From Sphingomonas sp. SUN039 (GTDB taxonomy: Bacteria; Pseudomonadota; Alphaproteobacteria; Sphingomonadales; Sphingomonadaceae), in the NCBI RefSeq assembly GCF_024758725.1, contig NZ_CP096972.1, positions 1,904,001 to 1,968,000 of the forward strand: a stretch of 64,000 nucleotides of DNA, written 5' to 3'. The notes below the pieces were generated by a model. It had not been told where the DNA came from. It saw nothing but the letters and a program-made list of their open reading frames with translations, and searched no databases. The first letter of the stretch is position 1. Each line of letters starts with the position of its first letter. Shown in pieces: positions 16,592-25,173 of this stretch. Both the position numbers and the translations under genes were made by a program.

Positions 16592-17263
16592 TTGAAGCTG
16601 TGGCACAGGGTATCGGCAGCGTTCGCGCTCGTCGTCGCGACGGCGGCCCCGTCGCAATCGTTGATCGGTAATCCGGCGCTCGACGAAGCCGCCGCCGCGA
16701 TGCGCCCGGGACAGTTCGTGCTCGACGACGACCGTCCGGGTCCGGGCTTTACCGGGACCGGTCTTTCGACCGCCGCCCCCATTACCATTGCGGTCAGCAT
16801 CGCGATGCAGCGACTCTATGTCTATCGCGGTGCCGAGCTGGTCGCCGTCTCGACGGTTTCGACCGGAAAGCCGGGCAAACGCACTCCGCTCGGCGATTTC
16901 ACGATTCTGCAAAAGCGGCGCTGGCACCGCTCGAATATCTACAGCAACGCGCCGATGCCGTTCATGCAACGGCTGACCTGGACCGGGATTGCCATTCACG
17001 CGGGGCATTTGCCCGGCTTCCCCGCTTCGCACGGTTGCATCCGGGTGCCGCTCAGCTTCGCGCAGGCCCTGTTCGGGATTACGGCGCTGGGCGAAGCGGT
17101 ATCGGTCGCCGACTGGCCGCCGCACACGCCGGTGTATCTCGAAGTGGACTGGACCGGCATGACCGGCACCACGAAAGGGGTTGCGCCCGAACCCTATGTC
17201 GGCCCGATCTACCTCGAATACGACTTTCGCGTGATCGCCTTCCGGCCGGGGGTGCGTAACTGA
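16592..17263 (+). CDS. L,D-transpeptidase (YkuD family)
   Basis: A periplasmic cell-wall enzyme that forms 3-3 peptidoglycan crosslinks or attaches proteins to peptidoglycan. The YkuD motif is complete: His136 in IAIHAGHLPG and Ser146-His-Gly-Cys149-Ile-Arg151 in ASHGCIRVP, with Cys149 the nucleophile. No ATG gives a sensible N-terminus. TTG 16592 gives a signal peptide, MKLWHRVSAAFALVVATAAP, for a 223-residue protein, but the Shine-Dalgarno is weak, so the exact start is uncertain. Confidence 0.88.
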   Translation: MKLWHRVSAAFALVVATAAPSQSLIGNPALDEAAAAMRPGQFVLDDDRPGPGFTGTGLSTAAPITIAVSIAMQRLYVYRGAELVAVSTVSTGKPGKRTPLGDFTILQKRRWHRSNIYSNAPMPFMQRLTWTGIAIHAGHLPGFPASHGCIRVPLSFAQALFGITALGEAVSVADWPPHTPVYLEVDWTGMTGTTKGVAPEPYVGPIYLEYDFRVIAFRPGVRN

Positions 17264-17288
17264 ACGTCTGCGGCTATGCGACGCGGCC

Positions 17289-18179
17289 ATGACCGAGACC
17301 TGGAAGCTCACCCTGCCCTGCAACCGCGCCGACGCCGAACGCATGAGCGGCGAACTGGCCGAACTGGCGGACCTCGACCCGATGCCGGTCATCGTCGCGT
17401 CGGAACCCGATGCGGCCAGCCCCGACCGCTGGCAGGTCGATGCCTATTTCGAGGGGAAGCCGTCGCGCGACGTGCTGCGCCGCATTGCGGCGCTGGTGCC
17501 GAGCGCGCGCGAAAAGGAGCCCCGCGCCAAGCCGCTCCCGGCGGAAGACTGGGTGACGTTGAGCCAGGCGGGGGTCGAACCCTTGAGCGTCGGGCGGTTT
17601 TACGTCCGCACCCCCGATTACCCGCCGCAGGCAGGTGCAGTCGATCTGGTCATTCCGGCGGGGCTGGCGTTCGGCACGGGGCAGCATGCGACGACGTCGG
17701 GCTGCCTTGCCACGCTCGATGCGATGAAGCGGCGCGGCAAAGTGTTCCGCAATGTGCTCGATCTGGGGACGGGGACCGGGCTGCTCGCCTTTGCCGCCGC
17801 GCGGCTGTGGCCGATGGCGCAACTGACGGCGTCGGACATCGACCCGGTGTCGATCGAGGTGGTCCGCGAGAATGCGGCGGTCAACAGGGTCAAGCGTCTG
17901 AAGATGGTCGTGGCCGACGCGCTGTCGCACCGCGACCTGGTCTCGCGCGCGCCCTACGATCTGGTCATCGCCAACATCCTTGCCCAGCCGCTGATCGACA
18001 TGGCGCCGTGGGTGGCGGCCAGCGTCGCGCCGGGGGGCACGCTGATCCTCGCCGGGTTGCTCGACACACAGGCTGCGGCGGTGGCGCGGGCCTATGTCGA
18101 CCAGAATATGCGGCTGGTCGCGACCGGAGATGGGGAATGGCCGGTGCTGACACTGGTCGCGCGTCCGGGGTGGCGCTGA
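17289..18179 (+). CDS. prmA: Ribosomal protein L11 methyltransferase PrmA
   Basis: A cytoplasmic SAM-dependent enzyme (296 residues) that trimethylates ribosomal protein L11. The N-terminal substrate-recognition domain is followed by PrmA motifs: GLAFGTGQHATTSGCL (about 125-140), the SAM-binding LDLGTGTGLLAFAA (157-170), SDIDPVSI, and VIANILAQPL. It is followed by a strong hairpin that probably terminates transcription. Confidence 0.96.
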   Translation: MTETWKLTLPCNRADAERMSGELAELADLDPMPVIVASEPDAASPDRWQVDAYFEGKPSRDVLRRIAALVPSAREKEPRAKPLPAEDWVTLSQAGVEPLSVGRFYVRTPDYPPQAGAVDLVIPAGLAFGTGQHATTSGCLATLDAMKRRGKVFRNVLDLGTGTGLLAFAAARLWPMAQLTASDIDPVSIEVVRENAAVNRVKRLKMVVADALSHRDLVSRAPYDLVIANILAQPLIDMAPWVAASVAPGGTLILAGLLDTQAAAVARAYVDQNMRLVATGDGEWPVLTLVARPGWR

Positions 18180-18185
18180 ACCAAT

Positions 18186-18264
18186 AAATAGGGACAGGCA
18201 CTAATTCCTATTTGGAATTAGTGCCTGTCCCTATTTTTGGGAATTAGTGGCTGTCCCTATTTTT
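18186..18264. repeat. 23-bp perfect hairpin plus a third copy of one arm; REP-like, probable terminator
   Basis: Arms 18186-18208 and 18214-18236 are exact reverse complements over 23 bp with a 5-nt loop and a run of T after the right arm. A third copy of the right arm, with one base changed (GTGGCTG for GTGCCTG), lies at 18239-18264 and again ends in TTTTT. The GGGACAGGCACTAATTCC core is of the kind seen in REP sequences mobilised by RAYT transposases; no RAYT gene is in this window. Confidence 0.82.
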
Positions 18265-18270
18265 GCAGAG

Positions 18271-18444
18271 TTACCCGCGTGCGCGGTCCACCAGCCACAC
18301 CAGCACCGCAATTGCCGCGCCAGCCGCGATACCGCCCGCCAGCCCGAGGATCGCCTGCCCGTGGCTGACACCCCACAGGCCGCCGACCAGCGCGCCGAGG
18401 CCGACGGCGAAGCCGCCCGAGACGGGGTTACGTGGTTCCTTCAT
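18271..18444 (-). CDS. Small glycine/alanine-rich membrane protein
   Basis: A 57-residue protein with two predicted transmembrane helices (GGFAVGLGALVGGLWGV and LAGGIAAGAAIAVLVWLV) and a positive C-terminus DRARG. I do not recognise the family. ATG 18444 is preferred to a TTG seven codons earlier. It converges on prmA across the REP-like hairpins. Confidence 0.6.
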   Translation of the reverse strand: MKEPRNPVSGGFAVGLGALVGGLWGVSHGQAILGLAGGIAAGAAIAVLVWLVDRARG

Positions 18445-18527
18445 GCGCCGCTCATGACAGCGCAAATCTTGTGGTCAAGAACCGCTTCACCATTTCGGTG
18501 CGCCAAGCCGAAACCCGATCGTGGCAC

Positions 18528-18770
18528 ATGACGGTTTCACCAGCGAGGCCGAGCATTTTGATCCAGCACCCCTTTGTTGCCGACCGTGCCTCTGCGCTCG
18601 ATGCCGCGCGCCTGCTTGCCGAACTCGGCGACGATGCGGCGGCGGCGGCAAAGGCGCGCGCGGAAGTCAGCCGCGGACGGGGAAATGTCATCCACTTCTG
18701 TCGCTGGCGCCAGATCGAGCGGCTGATCGGGGTTCTTGCCGAGGCAGATACGGAACAAACCCGCCACTAG
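18528..18770 (+). CDS. Small conserved hypothetical protein
   Basis: An 80-residue soluble protein. The alanine-rich helix SALDAARLLAELGDDAAAAAKA is followed by the distinctive GNVIHFCRWRQIERLIGVL, which I associate from memory with small sphingomonad proteins of unknown function. A GTG or ATG further upstream (18432) is possible, but the recognisable part starts after ATG 18528. The last base of its stop codon is the first base of the inverted-repeat element at 18770. Confidence 0.6.
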   Translation: MTVSPARPSILIQHPFVADRASALDAARLLAELGDDAAAAAKARAEVSRGRGNVIHFCRWRQIERLIGVLAEADTEQTRH

Positions 18771-19037
18771 AGCGTATCCCAACGAGCTTGAAGCATCGTG
18801 ACGGAGCAGATTTTGGCACAGGGCAAGGAGCGAGGAGGCGAGCGGGGCTTTGCCCCCGCGACCGATGAGCGACGAAGCCCTGCGCCAAAAGACGCCCGCC
18901 CCGAAGGGGTTGCCCTGTGAAGCCCACCGGGCGCGTCGCGGCGTTTGCACGGGCAACGCAGCCCGTGCTGCACCCCGCTCCTCCCCGGTGAACTTCACAG
19001 GGCAATCACGACGCTTCAAGCTCGTTGGGATACGCTC
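18770..19037. repeat. MITE-like element with 25-bp perfect terminal inverted repeats
   Basis: The ends 18770-18794 and 19013-19037 are exact 25-bp inverted repeats that extend to about 32 bp with one mismatch. A second nested inverted pair (TTGCCCTGTGAAG...CACCGG in the interior and its complement before the right end) matches over about 21 bp with two differences. There is no transposase frame inside, and no clear target duplication at the edges. It fills most of the gap before tamA. Confidence 0.78.
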
Positions 19038-19087
19038 ACACGATTTCGCCGTGACACGTCCGCGTGTCAGGGGGTAGCGGAACGATC

Positions 19088-21052
19088 ATGGGTTCGGGTT
19101 TGAAGTACAGTGCCGTTTTCGCCTTGGCGGTGCTGTGTTCGGGCGCGGCGCGGGCGCAACCGGCTACGCCCCCTGCCCCGCCGCCGGTTTCGACGCCGGG
19201 CGATCTCGATCCCGAAACGCCGCTTGCGCCGCTGCCGGGCCTTGGCGTCGACTGGCCCGACCTCAATACCCGCGATGCGCTCGAAGCCGCACCCGATACC
19301 GCCGTTGCGCGGCCCGACGAGACACCGCGCTACTCGGTGCAACTGCTCGGCGTCGACGACATCCCCAAGGCGCGCGAGCGGTTCGACAGCCTGTCGGTGC
19401 TGCGCCAGAACGACGGTAAACCGGCGAACGTCGCGCAGATCGACCGGCGCGCGCGCGACGACGCCGAACTGCTCGACGCGATCATGCGGTCGGAGGGCTA
19501 TTACGACGCGACGATCACGACCGACATTGTGCCCGCGACCGACGGCGGGCGCGTCACCGTCAAACTGACCGTCACCCCCGGCGAGCAGTTCAAATTCACC
19601 GATGTCGAGGTGAAAGGCGTGGACGCCACCGGGCAGAAGCCCGCGCTCGAAACCGCATTCGGCGTCGCGCCCGCGAAACCCGTGGTGGCGGAGGACGTCA
19701 TCGCGGGGCAAGCGGCATTGCTCGAAAAGCTCGGGCGGACGGGCTATCCCTTCGCCAAGGTCGGCGAACCCTCGGTGGTCGTCGATCACGAGACGCGCGG
19801 GGCGACGCTCGACCTCAATGTCGATCCCGGCGGCAAGCGCAATTTCGGCGCGATCCGCTACGACGGCGGCAAGCCGCCGTTCAACGCGAAGCACGCCGAA
19901 GTGATCGCGCGCTGGGATCCGGGCGACCTCTACGACAGCTATCTGGTCGACGATTTCCGCCGCGCGCTGGTCGCGACCGGTCTGGTCTCGCAAGTGCGGG
20001 TCACACCGGTCGAGGGGACGACACCGGGCACCGTCGATATGCAGACGACGCTCGACCCCGCCCCGTTCCGCACGATCGCGGGCGAAGCGGGCTACGGCAC
20101 CGGCGAGGGCTTCCGCGTCGAGGCGAGCTGGCAGCACCGCAATCTGATCCAGCCCGAAGGTGCGGTGACCCTGCGCGGGATTGTCGGCACCCGCGAGCAA
20201 TTGCTCGGCGCGACGCTCCGCATGGGCAATTTCAAACGCCGCGACCAGGTGCTCAACGCGCGGTTGCTCGCGAGCCATGAGGACAAGATTTCGTACGACG
20301 CCTATACCGTCGAACTCGCAGGCAATCTCGAACGCCAGACGACGATCATCTGGCAAAAGCCCTGGTCGTACAGTTTCGGCGGCGAAGTGCTGTATTCGAG
20401 CGAGCGCAATTTCGATCCGCTGCGGGGCGCGCTGATCCGGCGGAATTTCTACATCGGCGCGCTGCCGGTGACCTTGTCTTACGACGGTTCGGACGACCTG
20501 CTCGATCCCAAGCGCGGGGGCCGCCTTTCGGCGCGCATCTCGCCCGAAGTGTCGCTCGAATCGAAGACCTTCGGCTATGTGAAGGTGCAGCTCGACGGCA
20601 GCTATTACCAGCCGGTCGGCAAGCGCGTGGTGATCGCGGGCCGCGCGCGGCTGGGCGGCATCGCGGGCGCGTCGCAAAGCACGATCGCGCCGTCGCGGCT
20701 GTTCTATGCGGGCGGCGGCGGATCGGTGCGCGGTTTCGGTTACCAGCAGATCGGGCCGCTGAACGCGCTCAACCAGCCGACCGGCGGGCGCTCGCTCGCC
20801 GAATTCTCGCTCGAGGCGCGGGTACGTCTGCCGATGTTCGGTGGCAATTTCGGCGTGGTGCCGTTCATCGATGCGGGCAATGTCTATGAGAAGTCGCTGC
20901 CCAGCTTTTCGGACTTGCGCGTCGGGGTGGGCGTCGGCCTGCGCTATTATTCGAACTTCGGGCCGATCCGCATCGATGTCGGCACGCCGCTCTCGCGCCG
21001 GCCGAACGAGTCGCGCATCTCGATCCAGGTCTCGTTGGGGCAGGCGTTTTGA
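19088..21052 (+). CDS. tamA: Translocation and assembly module outer-membrane protein TamA (BamA family)
   Basis: An outer-membrane Omp85-family protein (654 residues) that works with TamB in inserting outer-membrane proteins or in lipid transport. It has a signal peptide ending GAARAQ, a proline-rich linker, POTRA domains from about 85 to 330, and a C-terminal 16-strand barrel. The barrel contains the conserved YAGGGGSVRGFGYQQIGP loop motif and ends SRISIQVSLGQAF. ATG 19088 starts the signal peptide; a GTG at 19064 is less likely. The stop overlaps the tamB start by 4 nt. Confidence 0.93.
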   Translation: MGSGLKYSAVFALAVLCSGAARAQPATPPAPPPVSTPGDLDPETPLAPLPGLGVDWPDLNTRDALEAAPDTAVARPDETPRYSVQLLGVDDIPKARERFDSLSVLRQNDGKPANVAQIDRRARDDAELLDAIMRSEGYYDATITTDIVPATDGGRVTVKLTVTPGEQFKFTDVEVKGVDATGQKPALETAFGVAPAKPVVAEDVIAGQAALLEKLGRTGYPFAKVGEPSVVVDHETRGATLDLNVDPGGKRNFGAIRYDGGKPPFNAKHAEVIARWDPGDLYDSYLVDDFRRALVATGLVSQVRVTPVEGTTPGTVDMQTTLDPAPFRTIAGEAGYGTGEGFRVEASWQHRNLIQPEGAVTLRGIVGTREQLLGATLRMGNFKRRDQVLNARLLASHEDKISYDAYTVELAGNLERQTTIIWQKPWSYSFGGEVLYSSERNFDPLRGALIRRNFYIGALPVTLSYDGSDDLLDPKRGGRLSARISPEVSLESKTFGYVKVQLDGSYYQPVGKRVVIAGRARLGGIAGASQSTIAPSRLFYAGGGGSVRGFGYQQIGPLNALNQPTGGRSLAEFSLEARVRLPMFGGNFGVVPFIDAGNVYEKSLPSFSDLRVGVGVGLRYYSNFGPIRIDVGTPLSRRPNESRISIQVSLGQAF

Positions 21053-24000
21053 GGGCGTTGCTGCGCTGGGGCGGCGCGCTGCTTGTGCTGGCACTGATCG
21101 GCGTCGCCGTGATTGCCTGGATCGCCGACACCAGCATCGGCCACCGGCTCATCGCCGACCGGATCGAGGCGCTGCGGCCCGTCAACGGCCTGCGCGTGAA
21201 GGTCGGACGGATCGACGGGTCGATCTATGGCGCGACGCGCGTCCGCGACCTGCGGCTCTATGACACCAAGGGGCAGTTCCTGTCGGTGCCCGAAGCGGCG
21301 CTCGACTGGTCGCCGTTTGCGTGGCTGTCGAACCGACTCGACATCGACCGGCTGATTGCGCCCGCCGCGACGCTCGACCGCCTGCCCGCGCTCGTCCCGA
21401 GCAAGACCGTGCAGCCGATCCTCCCTTCGTTCGATATCCGCATCGGCGCGTTGAAGATCGAGCGGATGACCTTCGGCGAAGGGATCGTGAAGCCCGCCCG
21501 GATGGCCCGGATCGCGGGCAAGGCCGAAATCCAGGGCGGACGCGCGCTGATCGACCTGAACGGTGTCGCGCGCGGCGGCGACCGGCTGGTCCTCAAACTC
21601 GACAGCGCGCCCGACCGCAATGTGTTCGACATCGCCGCCACGGTGGACGCACCCAAGGGCGGGGTGATTACGGGCATGCTCGGCGCGACGCAGCCGCTGG
21701 CGCTGAGGATCGAGGGCGATGGCAGCTGGAAAGACTGGAAGGGTGCTCTTGTCGCCCGCGCTGGCAACGGCGAACTCGCGCGGCTTGCACTGACGGCTAC
21801 ATCGGGGCGCTACGGCCTGAACGGCGTGCTGCACCCCGATCTGGTGACGACCGGGCGGGTCGCGCGGCTCACCGGGGCCGAGCTGCGCGTGACCGGCAAT
21901 GCAACGCTCGCCAACCGGCAACTCGACACGCATTTGGCGCTGGCCTCACCCGCGCTGGCGATGAGCGCGAACGGGGTCGTCGATCTCGCCCGAAGCAGCT
22001 TCGACGCAATGCGGGTCGAGGTAAAGTTGCGCCAGCCGCAGGCGGTGCTGCCCAATATGACCGGCCGCGACATCGCCGCGCTGGTGCTGCTCGACGGACC
22101 TTTCGGGACGGCGAATTTCGATTACCGCGTCACTGCCCCGCGCATCGCCTTCGATGCGACCGGGTTCGACGATGTCCGCGTCACCGGACGCGGCAAATTG
22201 TCGCCGCAGCCGGTGATCGTGCCGGTGTCGCTCTCCGCCCGGCGCGTCACCGGCGTCGGCGATATCGCGGGCGGCATCCTCAACAATCTGCGGGTCGACG
22301 GACTGTTGCGCGTCACCTCGAAGCTGGTCACCGGCGACGGGCTCAAGCTACGCTCGGACAAGCTCAACGGCACGATCTCGCTGCTGCTCGATCTTGCGAC
22401 CGGACGCTACGACGTCGGGTTGTCGGGCCAGCTCAACCGCTACCTCATCCCCGGCCTCGGCATCGTCGATGTGAAGTCGGTGCTGAAGGTCGTGCCCGAT
22501 GCGCGCGGAGGCGTGCGTGTCGTCGGACGCGGGCAGGTGTGGGTCCGCCGTCTCGACAACAGCTTCCTTGCCGGCCTGGCGGGCGGACTGCCCTATATCG
22601 ATACCGCGCTCGAACGCGGTGCCGACGGGGTCATCCGCTTCACCGGCCTGAAACTGACCGCGCGCGATATCGCGATCACCGGCAGCGGCTACCGGCGGCT
22701 CGACGGGACGTTCTTCTTCGAGGGCAGCGGGCGACAGCGCCGCTATGGCCCCGTGCGCCTGCGCCTCGACGGTAATATCGCGCGGCCCAAGGTCGACCTG
22801 ATCCTCGCCAACCCGCTGCCCTCCGCCGGCCTGCGCGACGTCCGCGCGTCGCTCGTGCCGACCGCGCAGGGCTTCGAATGGGTCGCGAGCGGCGGGTCGC
22901 GGCTGGGGCCGTTCAAGGGGAACGGCCAGATCCTGCTGCCGAACGGCGGGCAGGCGGTTATCCGCATCGCCTCGCTCACCGCCTCGGGCGTGAAGGCGAC
23001 CGGCGACCTGCGCGCGGTCACCGGCGGTCTGGTCGGGCAAGTTGCCGTCTCGGGCGGCGGCCTCACCGGCACCGTCGCGCTCGGTATCGAACGCGGCATC
23101 CAGCGCGTCGAGGCGCATCTGAACGCGCGCGACGTCAAGCTGGTCGGACCGCCGCTGATCGTCATCCAGCGCGGGCGGCTCGATGCCGTCGCGCTGCTCG
23201 ACCCGCGCGGCACCGACATCGACGCGACGTTCGTCGGCCAGGGGCTGCGCTACGGCGAATTCGCCTTTGCCCGCGCAGCAGCGAACGCCAAGCTGGTCGA
23301 TGGCACGGGCCAGGTGAAGGCGAATTTCGCCGGATCGCGCGGGCGCGGCTTCGACATCCGCTCGGTAGTCGACGTGTCGCCCGACCGTTTCGTCGTCAAT
23401 GCCGAAGGGACGGTCGACAAGCGCCCGATCAAGCTCAATTCGCCCGCCGTGATCACCCGCGAGGGCGATGCGTGGCGGCTCGCGCCGACCGCCGTCAGCT
23501 TTGCCGGGGGCAGTGCGACGGTCGGCGGCAAGTTCGGCGGTGCCGCGACCGAACTGGACGCGACGGTGGAGCGGCTGCCCCTGACCGTCCTCGACATCGT
23601 CCAGCCCGACCTCGGCCTTGGTGGATCGGCGAGCGGGCGCATCACCTTCCGCCAACCGACCGGCGGTGGCACGCCGACCGGCAGCGCAAACTTGCGCGTC
23701 CGCAACCTGACCCGCGCCGGGCTGTTGCTCGTCTCGACTCCGGTCGACGCGGGCGTGAACGCGGTCCTCGACGGCAATGGCCTTGCGGTGCGCGCGATTG
23801 CGGTGTCGGCGGGCAAGACCATCGGCCAGGCGCAGGCGCGCATCGCGCCGCTCGGCGGCGGGGCGTCGCTCTACGACCGGCTCGACAATGCGCCGCTGTT
23901 CGCGCAACTCCGCTACAACGGCCCTGCCGATACCTTGTGGCGGCTGACCGGGGTCGAAAGTTTCGACGTATCGGGGCCGCTTGCCATCGGCGCGGATGTG

Positions 24001-25170
24001 ACCGGCAGCATCGCCCGCCCGGTCATCAAGGGATCGCTCCGCACCGAAAACCTGCGGCTCGAAAGCCCGGTGAGCGGGACAGTGTTGACCGGCCTGAAAG
24101 CGTTCGGACGCTTCGACCAGTCGCGCCTTGTTATCGACCAGTTCACCGCCAATGCCGGACGCGGCACGGTGGCGGGGAAAGCCAGCTTCGACCTCGCCGC
24201 CGCCAGCGGTTTCGGCATGGACATCAGCATCGACGCGAAACAGGCATCGCTGATCGCCCGCGACGATTTCGCCGCAACCGTTACCGGGCCGTTGCGTATC
24301 GTGTCGAATGGTCCCGACGGCCGGATCAGCGGCGATGTCGTCATCGACCGGGGGGCGTTCCGGCTGGGTCAGGCGACCGCCGCGCAACAGGTGCCGACAC
24401 TCAAGGTCCGCGAGATCAACCGCCCGTTCGGCTCCCCGCGCATCCGCGCCGCGCCAACGCTCTGGGCGCTCGACGTCAAGGCGCGTGCCGACAGCCAGCT
24501 TGCGGTTACCGGCCTCGGCCTCGACAGCGAATGGAGTGCCGACCTGAACGTGACCGGGTCGCTCGACGCGCCGCGCATCGTTGGCCGCGCCGATGTGGTG
24601 CGCGGCGGGTACGAGTTCGCCGGCAAACGTTTCGAACTCACGCGCGGCGTTATCCGGTTCCAGGGCGCGTTCCCGCCCGACCCGGTGCTCGACATTGTCG
24701 CGAGCTCGAACATCCAGTCGCTCAACGCCACAGTCAGCGTGACCGGCACCGGCCAGAAACCGGTGATCGCCTTCACCAGCATCCCCGCACTGCCGCAGGA
24801 TGAACTGCTGTCGCGGCTGTTGTTCGGCACCTCGATCACCAATTTGTCCGCCCCTGAAGCTTTGCAACTGGCCGCTGCGGTTGCGAGCCTGCGCGGCGGC
24901 GGCGGGCTCGACCCGATCAATGCGGTGCGAAAGGCCATCGGCCTCGACCGCTTGCGCTTCGTCGCGGCGGATGCGAGCGTCGGCAACAAGACCGCGCTAG
25001 CGGTCGGCAAATACATCACGCGGCGCACCTATGTGGAATTGATCACCGACGGCCAAGGCTATTCCGCGACGCGTGTCGAGTTCGCAATCACGCGCTGGCT
25101 GTCGCTGCTGTCGACGATTTCGACGGTCGGACGGCAAAGTGCGAGCGTGCGTGTGTCGAAGGATTATTGA
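21049..25170 (+). CDS. tamB: Translocation and assembly module protein TamB (DUF490)
   Basis: A very long (1373 residues) periplasm-spanning AsmA-like protein anchored by one N-terminal helix (GALLVLALIGVAVIAWIA). Its body is made of repeated beta-strands. The C-terminal TamB domain is recognisable by PVIAFTSIPALPQDELLSRL followed by LFGTSITNLSAPEALQLAAA and the NAVRKAIGLDRLRF segment. TTG 21049 overlaps the TamA stop (TTGA), so the partners are translationally coupled. Confidence 0.95.
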   Translation: MRALLRWGGALLVLALIGVAVIAWIADTSIGHRLIADRIEALRPVNGLRVKVGRIDGSIYGATRVRDLRLYDTKGQFLSVPEAALDWSPFAWLSNRLDIDRLIAPAATLDRLPALVPSKTVQPILPSFDIRIGALKIERMTFGEGIVKPARMARIAGKAEIQGGRALIDLNGVARGGDRLVLKLDSAPDRNVFDIAATVDAPKGGVITGMLGATQPLALRIEGDGSWKDWKGALVARAGNGELARLALTATSGRYGLNGVLHPDLVTTGRVARLTGAELRVTGNATLANRQLDTHLALASPALAMSANGVVDLARSSFDAMRVEVKLRQPQAVLPNMTGRDIAALVLLDGPFGTANFDYRVTAPRIAFDATGFDDVRVTGRGKLSPQPVIVPVSLSARRVTGVGDIAGGILNNLRVDGLLRVTSKLVTGDGLKLRSDKLNGTISLLLDLATGRYDVGLSGQLNRYLIPGLGIVDVKSVLKVVPDARGGVRVVGRGQVWVRRLDNSFLAGLAGGLPYIDTALERGADGVIRFTGLKLTARDIAITGSGYRRLDGTFFFEGSGRQRRYGPVRLRLDGNIARPKVDLILANPLPSAGLRDVRASLVPTAQGFEWVASGGSRLGPFKGNGQILLPNGGQAVIRIASLTASGVKATGDLRAVTGGLVGQVAVSGGGLTGTVALGIERGIQRVEAHLNARDVKLVGPPLIVIQRGRLDAVALLDPRGTDIDATFVGQGLRYGEFAFARAAANAKLVDGTGQVKANFAGSRGRGFDIRSVVDVSPDRFVVNAEGTVDKRPIKLNSPAVITREGDAWRLAPTAVSFAGGSATVGGKFGGAATELDATVERLPLTVLDIVQPDLGLGGSASGRITFRQPTGGGTPTGSANLRVRNLTRAGLLLVSTPVDAGVNAVLDGNGLAVRAIAVSAGKTIGQAQARIAPLGGGASLYDRLDNAPLFAQLRYNGPADTLWRLTGVESFDVSGPLAIGADVTGSIARPVIKGSLRTENLRLESPVSGTVLTGLKAFGRFDQSRLVIDQFTANAGRGTVAGKASFDLAAASGFGMDISIDAKQASLIARDDFAATVTGPLRIVSNGPDGRISGDVVIDRGAFRLGQATAAQQVPTLKVREINRPFGSPRIRAAPTLWALDVKARADSQLAVTGLGLDSEWSADLNVTGSLDAPRIVGRADVVRGGYEFAGKRFELTRGVIRFQGAFPPDPVLDIVASSNIQSLNATVSVTGTGQKPVIAFTSIPALPQDELLSRLLFGTSITNLSAPEALQLAAAVASLRGGGGLDPINAVRKAIGLDRLRFVAADASVGNKTALAVGKYITRRTYVELITDGQGYSATRVEFAITRWLSLLSTISTVGRQSASVRVSKDY

Positions 25171-25173
25171 GCG

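Noticed and set aside
18770-19037. Insertion sequence with a transposase
   Set aside because: The 268-bp interior has no transposase frame; it is only a non-autonomous inverted-repeat element.
22348-24867. An 839-codon open frame antisense to tamB, and similar long antisense frames over tamA (19067-21094) and sdhA (11043-12581)
   Set aside because: High-GC codon bias leaves the opposite strand open; the sense genes have clear families, and the antisense products are arginine/alanine-rich with no family resemblance.
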